Position numbers and translations under genes: made by a program. A DNA stretch of 64,000 bases from Paraburkholderia aromaticivorans (GTDB taxonomy: Bacteria > Pseudomonadota > Gammaproteobacteria > Burkholderiales > Burkholderiaceae), in NCBI RefSeq assembly GCF_002278075.1, contig NZ_CP022992.1, forward strand, positions 1 to 64,000. The letters are read 5' to 3'. Each line of letters begins with the position of its first letter. Position 1 is the stretch's first letter. Below are positions 25,125-34,625 of this stretch, piece after piece. The notes under the pieces were generated by a model. The model worked only from the letters and a program-made list of their open reading frames with translations. It made no database searches and had not been told where the DNA came from.

Positions 25125-25901
25125 ATGACTCAAGCAGTTCAAGGTTCATCGTCCGGCCTCAAAGCCGGCACGCATTTCTTCGTTTCGACGCCGGTCGGGA
25201 TCGACGGTTTCGAATGGCGATGCGTTGTTCGGCAAGGCGAGTTGGGCCGGCCGGAAAAGCATCACGAGTTCCGTCCTGTCGGCAGTCAGGCATGGCATGC
25301 CGATAGTGACTGGATAGGCGGCGACAGCCAGATCGGGGACATCCCGGAATCGATCGCGCAGAAGGTCGATTCCGAGGTCCACAAGCAGATCACGAAGGCC
25401 ATGTCGGGCGAGTTTGTCCCGAATGCCAACATGATCCGGGCGGCAGAGAACCTGCTGCTCTCGATGTCTTATGAGGATGTAGTCCGCCCGGTCGTCGTCG
25501 CGTATGAAACGGAGATCCTGACTCGTCATCAGTTTCGCATCGCGCGGAAGTATGTCGAGCACGGGTGTGAGGACGTGGTCATTCTCGACCGGAAGCGATC
25601 GTACATGCTGGAAGAGTCGGACTTCGCGATCTACCTCAAGCAGTGCTTCGAAGCACGCGATGCGGCAGGGCTCAAGGTCAGAGCGTCGGACAACTGTCCG
25701 CTGCTCGAAGCCGAGAACACCCGCATCCAGGCCGAAAATCTGCTGCTGAAGGCGATGGCGGAGCTCCCGAATCTGGCGGCGATCGGCAAGCCGTGGCTGA
25801 CGCTCGAAGCCCGGAAACGGGCTATCGACCTGACGCTCGACATGCTGGCGCCGTTCTGTGGCGATGCCGACGGCATCATCAATCGACTCATGGCCGCATA
25901 A
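25125..25901 (+). CDS. hypothetical protein, leader-controlled
   Basis: 258 residues, soluble. The C-terminal 60 residues (ENTRIQAENLLLKAMAELPNL onward) are strongly helical. No family recognised. Last cistron before a terminator. Confidence 0.65.
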   Translation: MTQAVQGSSSGLKAGTHFFVSTPVGIDGFEWRCVVRQGELGRPEKHHEFRPVGSQAWHADSDWIGGDSQIGDIPESIAQKVDSEVHKQITKAMSGEFVPNANMIRAAENLLLSMSYEDVVRPVVVAYETEILTRHQFRIARKYVEHGCEDVVILDRKRSYMLEESDFAIYLKQCFEARDAAGLKVRASDNCPLLEAENTRIQAENLLLKAMAELPNLAAIGKPWLTLEARKRAIDLTLDMLAPFCGDADGIINRLMAA

Positions 25902-25919
25902 CCTAGGTCTGAATCGTAC

Positions 25920-25966
25920 CCAAACAGCCCATTCACCCTTTCGGGGTGGATGGGCTGTTTGCCTTT
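25920..25966 (+). terminator. intrinsic terminator
   Basis: CAAACAGCCCAT pairs with ATGGGCTGTTTG, with an inner CACC/GGTG stem. Confidence 0.92.
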
Positions 25967-26032
25967 GTGGAACAGCTTGTTCTGCCGGTGCTCGCTGCTA
26001 TCATGGGCCGTCTATTGCCATGGAAACTTGTC

Positions 26033-26679
26033 ATGCCGCAGCAGCCCGAATCGCACGCCTGCCGAATTTGCGGCCAGCAGCTCGACCTGCCCGGGAAACC
26101 GGACACCGGGTACTGTGGCGGTGATTGCGTTTGGTGTATGGCGGACTACCGGGATCCGGACGCGCTGGAAACCATACGCAAGGTCGAGCCTGACAATCCG
26201 AAATGGAAGCCGGCCAAGGGTCACTGGCCGGGCCCTCAAATCGCCGTTGACTGTGACCCGGACCTACAAGAGGTGGCGCGGCTCACCACACTGATGCGGG
26301 ATGTGTTCGATCGCGTGCTCTCTGCCAGCAACATCGCGAGGACGAGGGGGACGTGCGCTTACGGCGCGAACCTGCTGCGAAACTCGCTCGAGCAGTTCGG
26401 CAAATGCGCGGCGGCCGTGCGCGGGGGCGATGGAGATCTCCGTGAAGGCGCCATCGACCAGGCTGGCATGTGGAATGGCCATTACTGGGTAGAAGGAAAA
26501 CACCGGGCGGCGTGGGCTTCGTCGCGGACATCTCCGCGGACCAGTTCGGCTGGCCGAATGCTGTCGTGCTTCCGACGGACCGGGCCGGCGATGATGAATT
26601 CGTCGCGGAAGCCGTGGCCGATCTCGAGGCGCAGATCACCTCCGAAGCGCGAATGGCGATCCGGTGCCTCGATGACTGA
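26033..26679 (+). pseudogene. Cys-rich (zinc-binding) hypothetical protein, frameshifted
   Basis: The N-terminal part carries CRIC ... CGGDCVWC, a likely zinc site within about 35 residues. Reading is coherent in one frame to about 26498 (GHYWVEG) and continues sensibly in another frame (TPGGVGFVADISADQFGW...) to the stop at 26679. The switch sits at a run of four A where five would keep the frame. Either a one-base deletion or a sequencing error. A TTGTTC-16-TATCAT promoter lies about 35 bases upstream. Confidence 0.5.
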
Positions 26680-26854
26680 GGGCGTGTTCGAAATGCTGCG
26701 CGCAGCGGTGAACATCGCGCGGTTCCAGCAGATCCGCAAGGTAACGACGCTGAGGGCTGAGCTTGTCCGCAGGTTTCCGGACCGGAACGAGGATATCGAC
26801 GGCGCGATCCTGGCCTGGGCGAACTACGAGCAGTCGAAGGGGAGGCCGGATTGA
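26672..26854 (+). CDS. small helical hypothetical protein
   Basis: 60 residues; its ATG overlaps the previous stop by eight bases. Arg-rich helical segment. No family recognised. Coupled with the genes either side. Confidence 0.5.
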   Translation: MTEGVFEMLRAAVNIARFQQIRKVTTLRAELVRRFPDRNEDIDGAILAWANYEQSKGRPD

Positions 26855-27099
26855 GCCTGGCCCGTGAAGAAGCGCTTGAGTCTGAAGGACGCGCCTGCAA
26901 GGTGCCGGAGCCAACGGGTGGCTTCGTCTACGGCTACATCGTCGAGGTTCACTCGAACGGTGACTTCGTCAAGTTCCAGAAGGGCGTGTCTAGCCGTGTC
27001 AGCCCGCAATGGGTTCGGCGCGAGGACGTCATCCTGCAGCCGCTAGATGCCGAGGCCGGCGAACAACTCCAGTTCCGGTTCGAACCTCCCTCCAGCTGA
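26851..27099 (+). CDS. small hypothetical protein
   Basis: 82 residues from a TTG overlapping the previous stop by four bases. Residues 25-65 form a beta-rich, SH3-like stretch (GYIVEVHSNGDFVKFQKG). No family assigned. Confidence 0.45.
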   Translation: MSLAREEALESEGRACKVPEPTGGFVYGYIVEVHSNGDFVKFQKGVSSRVSPQWVRREDVILQPLDAEAGEQLQFRFEPPSS

Positions 27100-27255
27100 T
27101 CCCCCTTGAATCTGCTTCGACCGCCGGTAATCTGAAGGCGAAAGTACGCTCGAATGCGCTTCGTTTTCGAGCGGCCCAATCCTGCCGGATCCTCCAGAAT
27201 TGAAAGGAAGCGGCCAGTGGGCGCACGGTTAAGACGGGAGAGAGTGAGGGAATCC

Positions 27256-27447
27256 ATGTTGAGAGCTGCAACCGTATATATCGAGCGCTACGAAGTGCGC
27301 GATGATTCTGCCGGAACGGTGGAAGATCATGGACACGACTTCGACGGCGCGGATCAAGACTTCAACAAGAGGGTGGATGAGGTGAAGGCCCGCGGCGGAG
27401 ACCCGGCCGATGTGACACTGATCGCCGTGCTGGCCATCGGGGCTTGA
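27256..27447 (+). CDS. small acidic hypothetical protein
   Basis: 63 residues with SD GAGGGA. Acidic centre (DDSAGTVEDHGHDFDGADQD). Four bases before the next start. Function unknown. Confidence 0.45.
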   Translation: MLRAATVYIERYEVRDDSAGTVEDHGHDFDGADQDFNKRVDEVKARGGDPADVTLIAVLAIGA

Positions 27448-27451
27448 CGAC

Positions 27452-27793
27452 GTGCTGACCCTGATCCGCCGGATGCCATGGCAAGCCAAGGAAGCCGTTT
27501 TCATCAGTGCGCTGATGACGCTTCTGGGTGTCTGCTTTCCCGACGATGCTGATGCGTTTGCTGTGCTGTCGGTCATCGTGTTGTTCGCGATCGAGGATCT
27601 TTGCAAGACCGCGCTTCGGATCGCGATCAAGGAGCGGACGGTCGGTCAGGCAACGGAAGACGAACACCTCTACGTGATCCTGCCGCGATGCCGCTACAAG
27701 CTGCTGGTTCTGCGCCAGGTGTTGGTGTTGGGAGAGGCAAAGCTGGCGCAAGCACGCCAGGGTGCCCGAAAAAGCAGAAAGGACGATTCATGA
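27452..27793 (+). CDS. small membrane protein
   Basis: 113 residues from a GTG. Two hydrophobic segments (about 15-28 and 36-52), then a basic cytoplasmic tail ending KSRKDD. The stop overlaps a following ATG (ATGA). No family recognised. Confidence 0.5.
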   Translation: MLTLIRRMPWQAKEAVFISALMTLLGVCFPDDADAFAVLSVIVLFAIEDLCKTALRIAIKERTVGQATEDEHLYVILPRCRYKLLVLRQVLVLGEAKLAQARQGARKSRKDDS

Positions 27794-27971
27794 CTAGTGC
27801 GTTGCTTACTCTCCTCGGGCTGGCGCCGGCAAGCGCGAGGTCGAACCCTTGCGACATGCCTGGCTGGACGATGGCGAGAGTGTGGCGTTCGTCTGCGACA
27901 TGGCCGATCACAAGAGAGAAGCGCAAAAGCGCCTGCCTCTCGAATACCAAAGGGCGTGCAGCGAGGTGTAG
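27790..27971 (+). pseudogene. frameshifted small gene remnant
   Basis: Starts MTSALLTLLGL in one frame. Protein-like sequence continues in another frame (GKREVEPLRHAWLDDGESVAF onward) to a stop at 27971. The frame change is around 27825-27832. Coupled to the previous gene by ATGA. Confidence 0.3.
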
Positions 27972-28894
27972 TTCCGCGCGGCGCCGGTGGGCGGTAAATC
28001 GTGACTCGACCTGATCGTGCCGGGACCGAATCGTGCCGGTGCAAGATGCGCCCCGCGAGGCTGCGCTGCTCGGACCGTGGGATGGATGGGTCGAGCAGGG
28101 CAAAGTGCATGCGCGAATGACGCGTGGATCATGCCGATCGCCGCGCTGGCTCGTCCTCGAAGCCGGCCGGCACGCTGGTCTATCTCGTGAATGCGCGTAC
28201 CGGTATCGAAGATGTCCTCCGTGGCGGGCGAGCCGCATCAACCCGTTCAGGATGCGTTTGCTCGGGCCGAATTGACGGCTGTGGAACCCGCGAGCACTCC
28301 CTGCACCCGACGTTGCACCGGTACCTCTCTTCGGTGAGAGCTCTGGTTTCGGATCGACGAGCACACGCGGTTGGTGCATAGCACGCAGCGGCAGGTTGCG
28401 ATGGCGGCGAACGCATCCCGAACGGGTCCATCAGGCGCCTGTTGATGCCTTGCCGCCTAGCGGCGGGAAACCAGCCTCTTTGCGACGTCTGCGCGATAAG
28501 GCGATCGTTAATTAAACAACTGGCGCAAAAGCCGCAAAGTAAGGTGGAGCGGTTAAAATACACCCCGCAAATCGGGCGTTCTCGATCGTCTTGGAAGCCG
28601 TTTCGCGCTCCTGGGTCGCGCTTGCAGTCCGTGCCCGTCGTGCGAACACGAGCGGGAAGGCCCCGTGCGGAGCGGATTTGCTGCGAAGAGAGGTACTACG
28701 GCCAAACCACTGGAACGGCGCGGGACGGTCGCGAGTCAGCCGTGAATTGCGATTGACGCAGTGGCTACCGCCCGCGTACGTTGGGCCGGAAAAAATAGGG
28801 AACGAGCGGCAGTTTCACCCGTGGTCCAGGGAGGAGCAGCTGCTCATTATCCGGGTGAGGTACTCGCCCAACATTTAGCGATAGGTGAACGAAG
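27972..28894. other. gene-poor junction before the defence operon
   Basis: No convincing gene. Short coding-like fragments switch frame around 28030-28320 (for example GTLVYLVNARTGIEDVLRGG near 28170-28230), consistent with decayed genes. An AT-richer patch at 28500-28560 (TTAATTAAACAA, GGTTAAAATACACC) could contain a promoter. No repeat, tRNA or attachment site identified. Confidence 0.4.
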
Positions 28895-30914
28895 TTGAAC
28901 GCCGTTGAAATTGAACAGGCCATCACCGACCTTGCGGAGCGATCGTTCGACGGCCAGAACTTCCCGTATGCCTTCCTTGAAGCCTTCGGCAACAAGGCCA
29001 CGACGATCCAGCGCTTGCGTAGCGGCGCGACGAACAAATCCGACCTCGGCGGCGTTCTCCAGACCAACAACATCCATATCGCAATTAGCGACAGCGGCCA
29101 GGTAAGGAACACCCTCAAGGCTCTGAAAGACAGCCCGGCGACCGTCCGGGCAAAGGCGAAGTTCATCCTTGCCACGGACGGCACGGACTTTGAGGCCGAG
29201 GATTTGACGAGCGGCGAAACCGTCGCCTGCGTCTTCAAGGACTTTCCCGACCATTTTGGTTTCTTCCTGCCGCTGGCGGGCATCACCACCGTCCGGCAGA
29301 TCAGCGAAAACGCCTTCGACATCCGGGCGACCAGTCGCCTCAATCGCCTCTATGTCGAACTGTTGAAGGATAACCCCGAATGGGGCAAGGCCGAGCGCCG
29401 CCACGACATGAATCACTTCATGGCACGGCTCATCTTCTGCTTTTTCGCCGAAGACACGGACATCTTCATCGGCAAGGGCAAGTTCACCGAAACCGTTGCG
29501 CAGATGAGCGCGAAGGACTCGTCCAACACGCATGACGTGATCGGCACGCTGTTCCTCGCCATGAATACCCAGCGGGATGAACGGGTAGCCGCCAAGATTC
29601 CCCGCTGGGCGCATGATTTTCCCTACGTCAACGGCGGACTGTTCTCCGGCAGCATGGACGTGCCGAAGTTCAGCAAGATCGCCCGCTCCTACCTGCTACA
29701 TGTTGGCGGTCTCGACTGGACCAAGATCAACCCGGACATCTTCGGGTCGATGATCCAGGCGGTCGCCGACGATGAGGAGCGCGGCGCGCTTGGGATGCAT
29801 TACACCAGCGTCCCAAACATTTTGAAGGTGCTAAATCCACTTTTCCTCGACGACCTGCGAGCACGGCTTGAGGAAGCAGGTGACAACTCGCGCACTTTGC
29901 TCAACCTGCGCAAGCGTATGTCGAAGATTAGGGTCTTTGACCCCGCCTGCGGCTCCGGCAACTTCCTTGTGATCGCTTACAAGGAGATGCGCGCGATAGA
30001 GGCTGAGATCAACCGGCGGCGCAGCGAGCCGGATCGCACATCCGAACTCCTGCTCACGAACTTTCGGGGGATCGAACTTCGCGACTTCCCGGCGGAGATC
30101 GCGCGCCTCGCGCTGGTCATCGCCGAGTACCAATGCGACGTGCTCTATCGCGGACAGAAGCTAGCATTGGCCGAGTTCCTGCCGCTCCGCAACGAGAACT
30201 GGATTACCTGCGGCAACGCGCTTCGGCTCGACTGGCTGAGCATCTGCCCGCCGACAGGCACTGGCGTGAAGGTACAAGCTGATGATCTTTTCGGCACTCC
30301 GCTGAATCAGGCCGCGATCGACTTCGAGAATGAAGGTGGGGAGACCTTCATTTGCGGCAATCCACCATATGTCGGAGACAAGTTTCAAACCGACGAGCAG
30401 AAAGCCGACCTGAAAAGCGTCATCGGCGGACGAAGCGCCCACAAGGCCATGGACTACATCGCCGGCTGGTTCTGGAAGGCGTCCGAGTACATCGCCAAAG
30501 AAGGGGCGTTTGCGTTCGTGTCTACGAACTCAATTTGTCAAGGTGTGCAGGTTCCGATCATCTGGCCTCCCATATTCGCTAGAGGCCAAGAAATCTTTTT
30601 TGCGCACAAGGACTTTTACTGGTCCAACAATGCAAGCCGCAACGCAAATGTGATTTGCGTTGTGGTGGGCGTCTCAAAGCAAAGCGGTAGGCCAAAGCAC
30701 ATCTACGTGGACAGCCAAAGACAAACTCTCGCCGCAATCAATGCCTACTTGATTGCCGGTAAGAACATCATCGTCGATAAGCATCCAAATCCAATCTCTG
30801 AATTGCCGCCTATGGTCGCGGGCAACATTCCCCGCGATAAGGGGAACTTCATGCTGTCCTCGGAGGAAAGAGACAGACTCCTTGAAGCGCATCCAGAGGC
30901 TTCCGCATTCATTA

Positions 30915-31828
30915 GAGACGGTTTCATAAAGGCCCTGAGGGGCTGTTAACTTTCGCGGCGAGCTGTTAACCTCAGGCATCGGAACAACCGAGGCCGAGGA
31001 GATGGGCAAGCCGATCATTGACGACGAATTGTGGACACTGATCAAGCCGTTACTACCGCCACCCAAGCCTCGACGCAAGAAGAACCCGGGCCGTCTGCCG
31101 GTATCGGATCGCGCCGCGCTGACCGGAATCTTGTTCGTGCTCAAGACCGGACTGCGCTGGCGCGACTTGCCCGCCGAGATGGGTTGCGGCTCGGGCGTGA
31201 CATGTTGGCGACGGCTTCGCGACTGGCAAGCTGCTGGCGTGTGGGACCGGTTGCACGTGTTGCTGCTCGCGAAGCTGCGTGCGGCAGACCAGATCGATTT
31301 CTCGCGAGCCGCTGTCGACTCTTCATCGATTCGTGCTGTTGGGGCGGGCCAAAAACTGGGCCAAACCCCACTGATCGCGCACGACCCGGTTCCAAGCACC
31401 ATATCGTCACCGACGCCAACGGCACGCCGCTCGCCGCGATCCTGACTGGCGCCAACGTCCACGACGTCACGCAATTGCTGCCGCTGATCGACGCGATTCC
31501 GCCGATTCGCGGATTGCGTGGCCACCCACTGCAGAGACCGCGCGTTGTCTACGCCGATCGCGGTTACGACTCCGAGCGACATCGAAGAGCATTGCGCAAT
31601 CGCGGTATCGAGCCAGTGATTGCCAGGCGCCGTACCGAACACGGCAGCGGCCTTGGCAAACATCGCTGGGTCGTTGAACGCACGCATGCCTGGTTGCATC
31701 ACTTCCGTCGACTCCGTATTCGCTTCGAGCGTCGTGCCGACATTCACGGCGCGTTCCTCAAACTCGGTTGCTGCCTGATTTGCTGGAACACTCTTCAGCG
31801 CACCGAACAGCCTTTATGAAACAGTCTC
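30915..31828 (+). mobile_element. IS5-family (IS427-group) insertion sequence
   Basis: 914 bp with terminal inverted repeats GAGAC(G/T)GTTTCATAAAGGC and target duplication TTA (30912-30914, 31829-31831). Precise loss of the element restores the methyltransferase reading frame. Confidence 0.9.
31002..31819 (+). CDS. IS5-family transposase, two overlapping frames
   Basis: The first frame (31002-31445, start after GAGGAG) covers the helix-turn-helix part and the VDSSSIRA motif carrying the first Asp. The second frame, -1 relative to the first, carries TDANGTPLAA, the YADRGYDS motif with the second Asp, and RRRTEHGSGLGKHRWVVERT with the catalytic Glu. The frames overlap at CCAAAAACTGG near 31350, a plausible -1 slippage site, as known for the IS427 group. 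Confidence 0.85.
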
Positions 31829-32567
31829 TTAGGAAAATCTTGGGCTCTCTGGAGTTCATTAATGGCATCGAGCGGTATTGTCTTTGGATCGAAGACCACC
31901 AGGCCGAACTCGCCCAGTCAATTCCAGCAGTCAAGAGACGCCTTGATGCAATCGTCGAATACCGGAGCAGCGGGAGCGAGCGCGGAAAGCTGGGTCTTGC
32001 TACGCCCCACCGGTTCGAGCGGACCATTGTTGGGAACGCAACACAAATCATCGTTCCTCGCGTCTCATCCGAGAGGCGCCCTTTCATACCCGTTGGACTT
32101 TTGAATAGCGACATCATCATTTCCGATGCTGCACAGGCGGTCTATGACGCTCCGCTCTATGTGTTGTCAATCATCTGTTCGCAGCTTCATTTGGCGTGGG
32201 TGTCAATTACTGCAGGACGAATGAAATCCGACCTCAGATATTCATCAGGTGTTTGCTACAACAGTTTTCCTGTTCCTTTGCTGACAGAGAAGAACAAGAG
32301 TGATCTCAAGCGGTGTGCCGAGAACATCCTGTTGGCACGCGAGCATCACTTTCCTGCGACTATCGCTGATCTCTACGATCCTCAGAACATGCCTGACGAT
32401 CTAAGGGCGGCACATGAGCGCAATGACGAAGTGTTGGAGCGCATCTATATCGGTCGTCGATTCAAGAACGATACCGAACGGCTGGAAAAGCTGTTCGATC
32501 TCTATACCAAGATGACCGCTGCGGCTGTACCAGCCATGGCTAAGAAGCGAAAAGCGGGAGCCAACGC

Positions 32568-34625
32568 ATGAACGACAAGGTCAAATCCGTCCCTTCGGTT
32601 TCCGTTACCTACGCCCGCAACGGCGCATCCACCAAGGCCAATGCCCTCGGGATGCGTCCGATGCAGGAGCGCGCCTACGAAAAGCGCGGAGAGCAGTATT
32701 TGCTCATTAAATCACCGCCTGCGTCGGGCAAGAGCCGCGCGCTGATGTTCGTCGCGCTCGACAAGCTACAGAACCAGGGATTGACGCAGGTCATCATCGT
32801 CGTGCCGGAGAAGTCCATCGGTGCCAGCTTCAACGATGAGCCGTTATCGAAGTTCGGCTTCTGGTCCGACTGGCATGTCGAACCGAAATGGAACCTCTGC
32901 AACGCGCCCGGCAATGACAACGGGGGCAAGGTGAAGTCGGTCGGCGCGTTCCTCGAAAGCACCGACACGGTGCTGGTCTGCACCCATGCGACGTTCCGCT
33001 TCGCGGTTGATGCATATGGCGTGGAGAAGTTCGACGACCGACTGATTGCCGTTGATGAATTCCATCACGTTTCCGCCAATCCCGACAACAAGCTCGGCCT
33101 GCACCTTGGGCAGTTCATCGCCCGGGGCCGCGTTCACATCGTCGCCATGACCGGCTCTTACTTCCGGGGCGACGCCGAAGCCGTTCTTGCCCCGCAGGAC
33201 GAATCCAAGTTCGACGCCGTCACCTACACCTACTACGAGCAGCTCAACGGCTACGAGTACCTCAAGCAGCTCGACATCGGCTACTTCTTCTATAGCGGGC
33301 CGTACGTCGATGACATCCTCAACGTCCTCGACCCCGCCGAGAAGACCATCATCCACATCCCCAACGTCAATTCGCGCGAAAGCACGAAGGACAAGATGCG
33401 GGAGGTGGAGCACATCATCGAGGCGCTAGGCGAGTGGCAAGGTATCGACCCCGCGACGGGCTTCCAGCTCGTAAAGCGGCCAGATGGCCGCCCGCTGCGA
33501 ATTGCCGATCTTGTCGATGACGATGCCACGAAGCGCGACCGCGTATCTGCGGCGCTCAAAGACCCGGCGCAGAAGAACAATCGGGACCATGTGGACATCA
33601 TCATTGCCCTTGGTATGGCAAAGGAAGGTTTCGACTGGATTTGGTGCGAACACGCGCTCACCGTCGGCTACCGAGCCAGTCTGACCGAGATTGTGCAGAT
33701 CATCGGGCGCGCGACCCGCGACGCGCCCGGCAAGACCCGCGCGCGCTTTACAAACCTGATCGCCGAGCCAGACGCTTCCGAGGAAGCTGTCACCGAGGCG
33801 GTCAACGACACTCTCAAGGCTATCGCGGCGAGCCTGCTCATGGAACAGGTTCTCGCACCGCGATTCGAGTTCAAGCCGAAGAATCCCGAAAATGGTCCCG
33901 CTCCTGGCTTTGACTACGGCGATGGCGGCTACGACCCGGACAAGTGCAATGTCGGTTTCAACGAGCAGACGGGGCAGTGCCAGATCGAAATCAAGGGCCT
34001 TGCTGAACCCAAGAGCGAGGAAGCCACACGTATCTGTCAGGAAGACTTGAACGAAGTGATCGCAAGTTTCATTCAGGACAAGACCGCCATCGAGCGTGGT
34101 TTGTTTGACGAGGAGCTGGTGCCGGAAGAGCTCACACAGGTCCGCTTGGGCAAAATCATTAAGGACAAGTACCCCGAGCTTGATGCGGAGGATCAGGAGT
34201 CTATCCGCCAGCACGCCATCGCCGCCCTCAACCTGACGCAGCAAGCCAAACAGATTGCCGCGGGGGGTGACAGCGCCGAGCCATCGGCAAATACTGCTCT
34301 TATCGACGGCGTGCGCCGATTTGCGATGGACGTGCGTGAGCTGGACATCGACCTAATCGACCGCATCAACCCTTTCGGCGAAGCCTACGCCATCCTCGCC
34401 AAGACCATGAGCGAGGAGAGCTTGAAACAGGTCGCAGCGGCTATCTCTGCCAAGCGCACGAGCCTGACGCCGGAGGATGCGCTTGACCTTGCCAAGCGCG
34501 CGGCGCAATTCAAGAAAGAGCGCGGACGTGTGCCTGCGCTCGATTCACAGGATGCATGGGAGCGACGCATGGCCGAAGGCGCGTCGGCCTTCATGCGCTT
34601 CAAGGCGGAGGGGCGCTATGAGTAA
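32568..34625 (+). CDS. DExH-box SF2 helicase of the defence operon
   Basis: 685 residues. Walker A SPPASGKS at about residues 49-56, Walker B/DExH DEFHH at about 163, motif III MTGSY near 200 and motif VI QIIGRATRD near 377. These are the core motifs of SF2 restriction-type helicases. No nuclease motif is evident inside it. It overlaps the methyltransferase end by four bases and the GIY-YIG gene start by eight. By analogy with restriction systems it could provide ATP-driven translocation; this is inference. Confidence 0.85.
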   Translation: MNDKVKSVPSVSVTYARNGASTKANALGMRPMQERAYEKRGEQYLLIKSPPASGKSRALMFVALDKLQNQGLTQVIIVVPEKSIGASFNDEPLSKFGFWSDWHVEPKWNLCNAPGNDNGGKVKSVGAFLESTDTVLVCTHATFRFAVDAYGVEKFDDRLIAVDEFHHVSANPDNKLGLHLGQFIARGRVHIVAMTGSYFRGDAEAVLAPQDESKFDAVTYTYYEQLNGYEYLKQLDIGYFFYSGPYVDDILNVLDPAEKTIIHIPNVNSRESTKDKMREVEHIIEALGEWQGIDPATGFQLVKRPDGRPLRIADLVDDDATKRDRVSAALKDPAQKNNRDHVDIIIALGMAKEGFDWIWCEHALTVGYRASLTEIVQIIGRATRDAPGKTRARFTNLIAEPDASEEAVTEAVNDTLKAIAASLLMEQVLAPRFEFKPKNPENGPAPGFDYGDGGYDPDKCNVGFNEQTGQCQIEIKGLAEPKSEEATRICQEDLNEVIASFIQDKTAIERGLFDEELVPEELTQVRLGKIIKDKYPELDAEDQESIRQHAIAALNLTQQAKQIAAGGDSAEPSANTALIDGVRRFAMDVRELDIDLIDRINPFGEAYAILAKTMSEESLKQVAAAISAKRTSLTPEDALDLAKRAAQFKKERGRVPALDSQDAWERRMAEGASAFMRFKAEGRYE

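Larger units (their letters stand above)
28895..32571 (+). pseudogene. MmeI-like DNA methyltransferase (type IIG/IIL-like), interrupted by an IS5-type element
   Basis: Removing the IS and one TTA copy joins 28895-30914 to 31832-32571 in frame (...SAFI-R-KILGS...), giving 919 residues, the usual MmeI size. The N-terminal part resembles MmeI_N (FPYAFLEAFGNKATT, LATDGTDFEAEDLTSGE). SAM motif I DPACGSGNF is at about residue 349 and catalytic motif IV NPPY at about 489. Target-recognition and C-terminal segments follow. The start is TTG with SD AGGTGA. As it stands the protein stops about 12 residues into the IS, losing the C-terminal third including target recognition. The helicase gene overlaps its end by four bases, so the three genes formed one operon. 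Confidence 0.85.

Noticed and set aside
23098..25306. Other ORFs overlapping leaders and terminators, and N-terminal extensions through leaders
   Set aside because: They translate structured regulatory DNA and conflict with the start codons that immediately follow the SD stems.
28033..28381. Two overlapping ORFs before the defence operon
   Set aside because: Neither has an SD. Protein-like stretches switch frame, so they are at best remnants.
31002..31819. IS5 transposase as a decayed pseudogene
   Set aside because: The two-frame layout with an A-run at the overlap is normal for the IS427 group, which uses frameshifting; termini and target duplication are intact.
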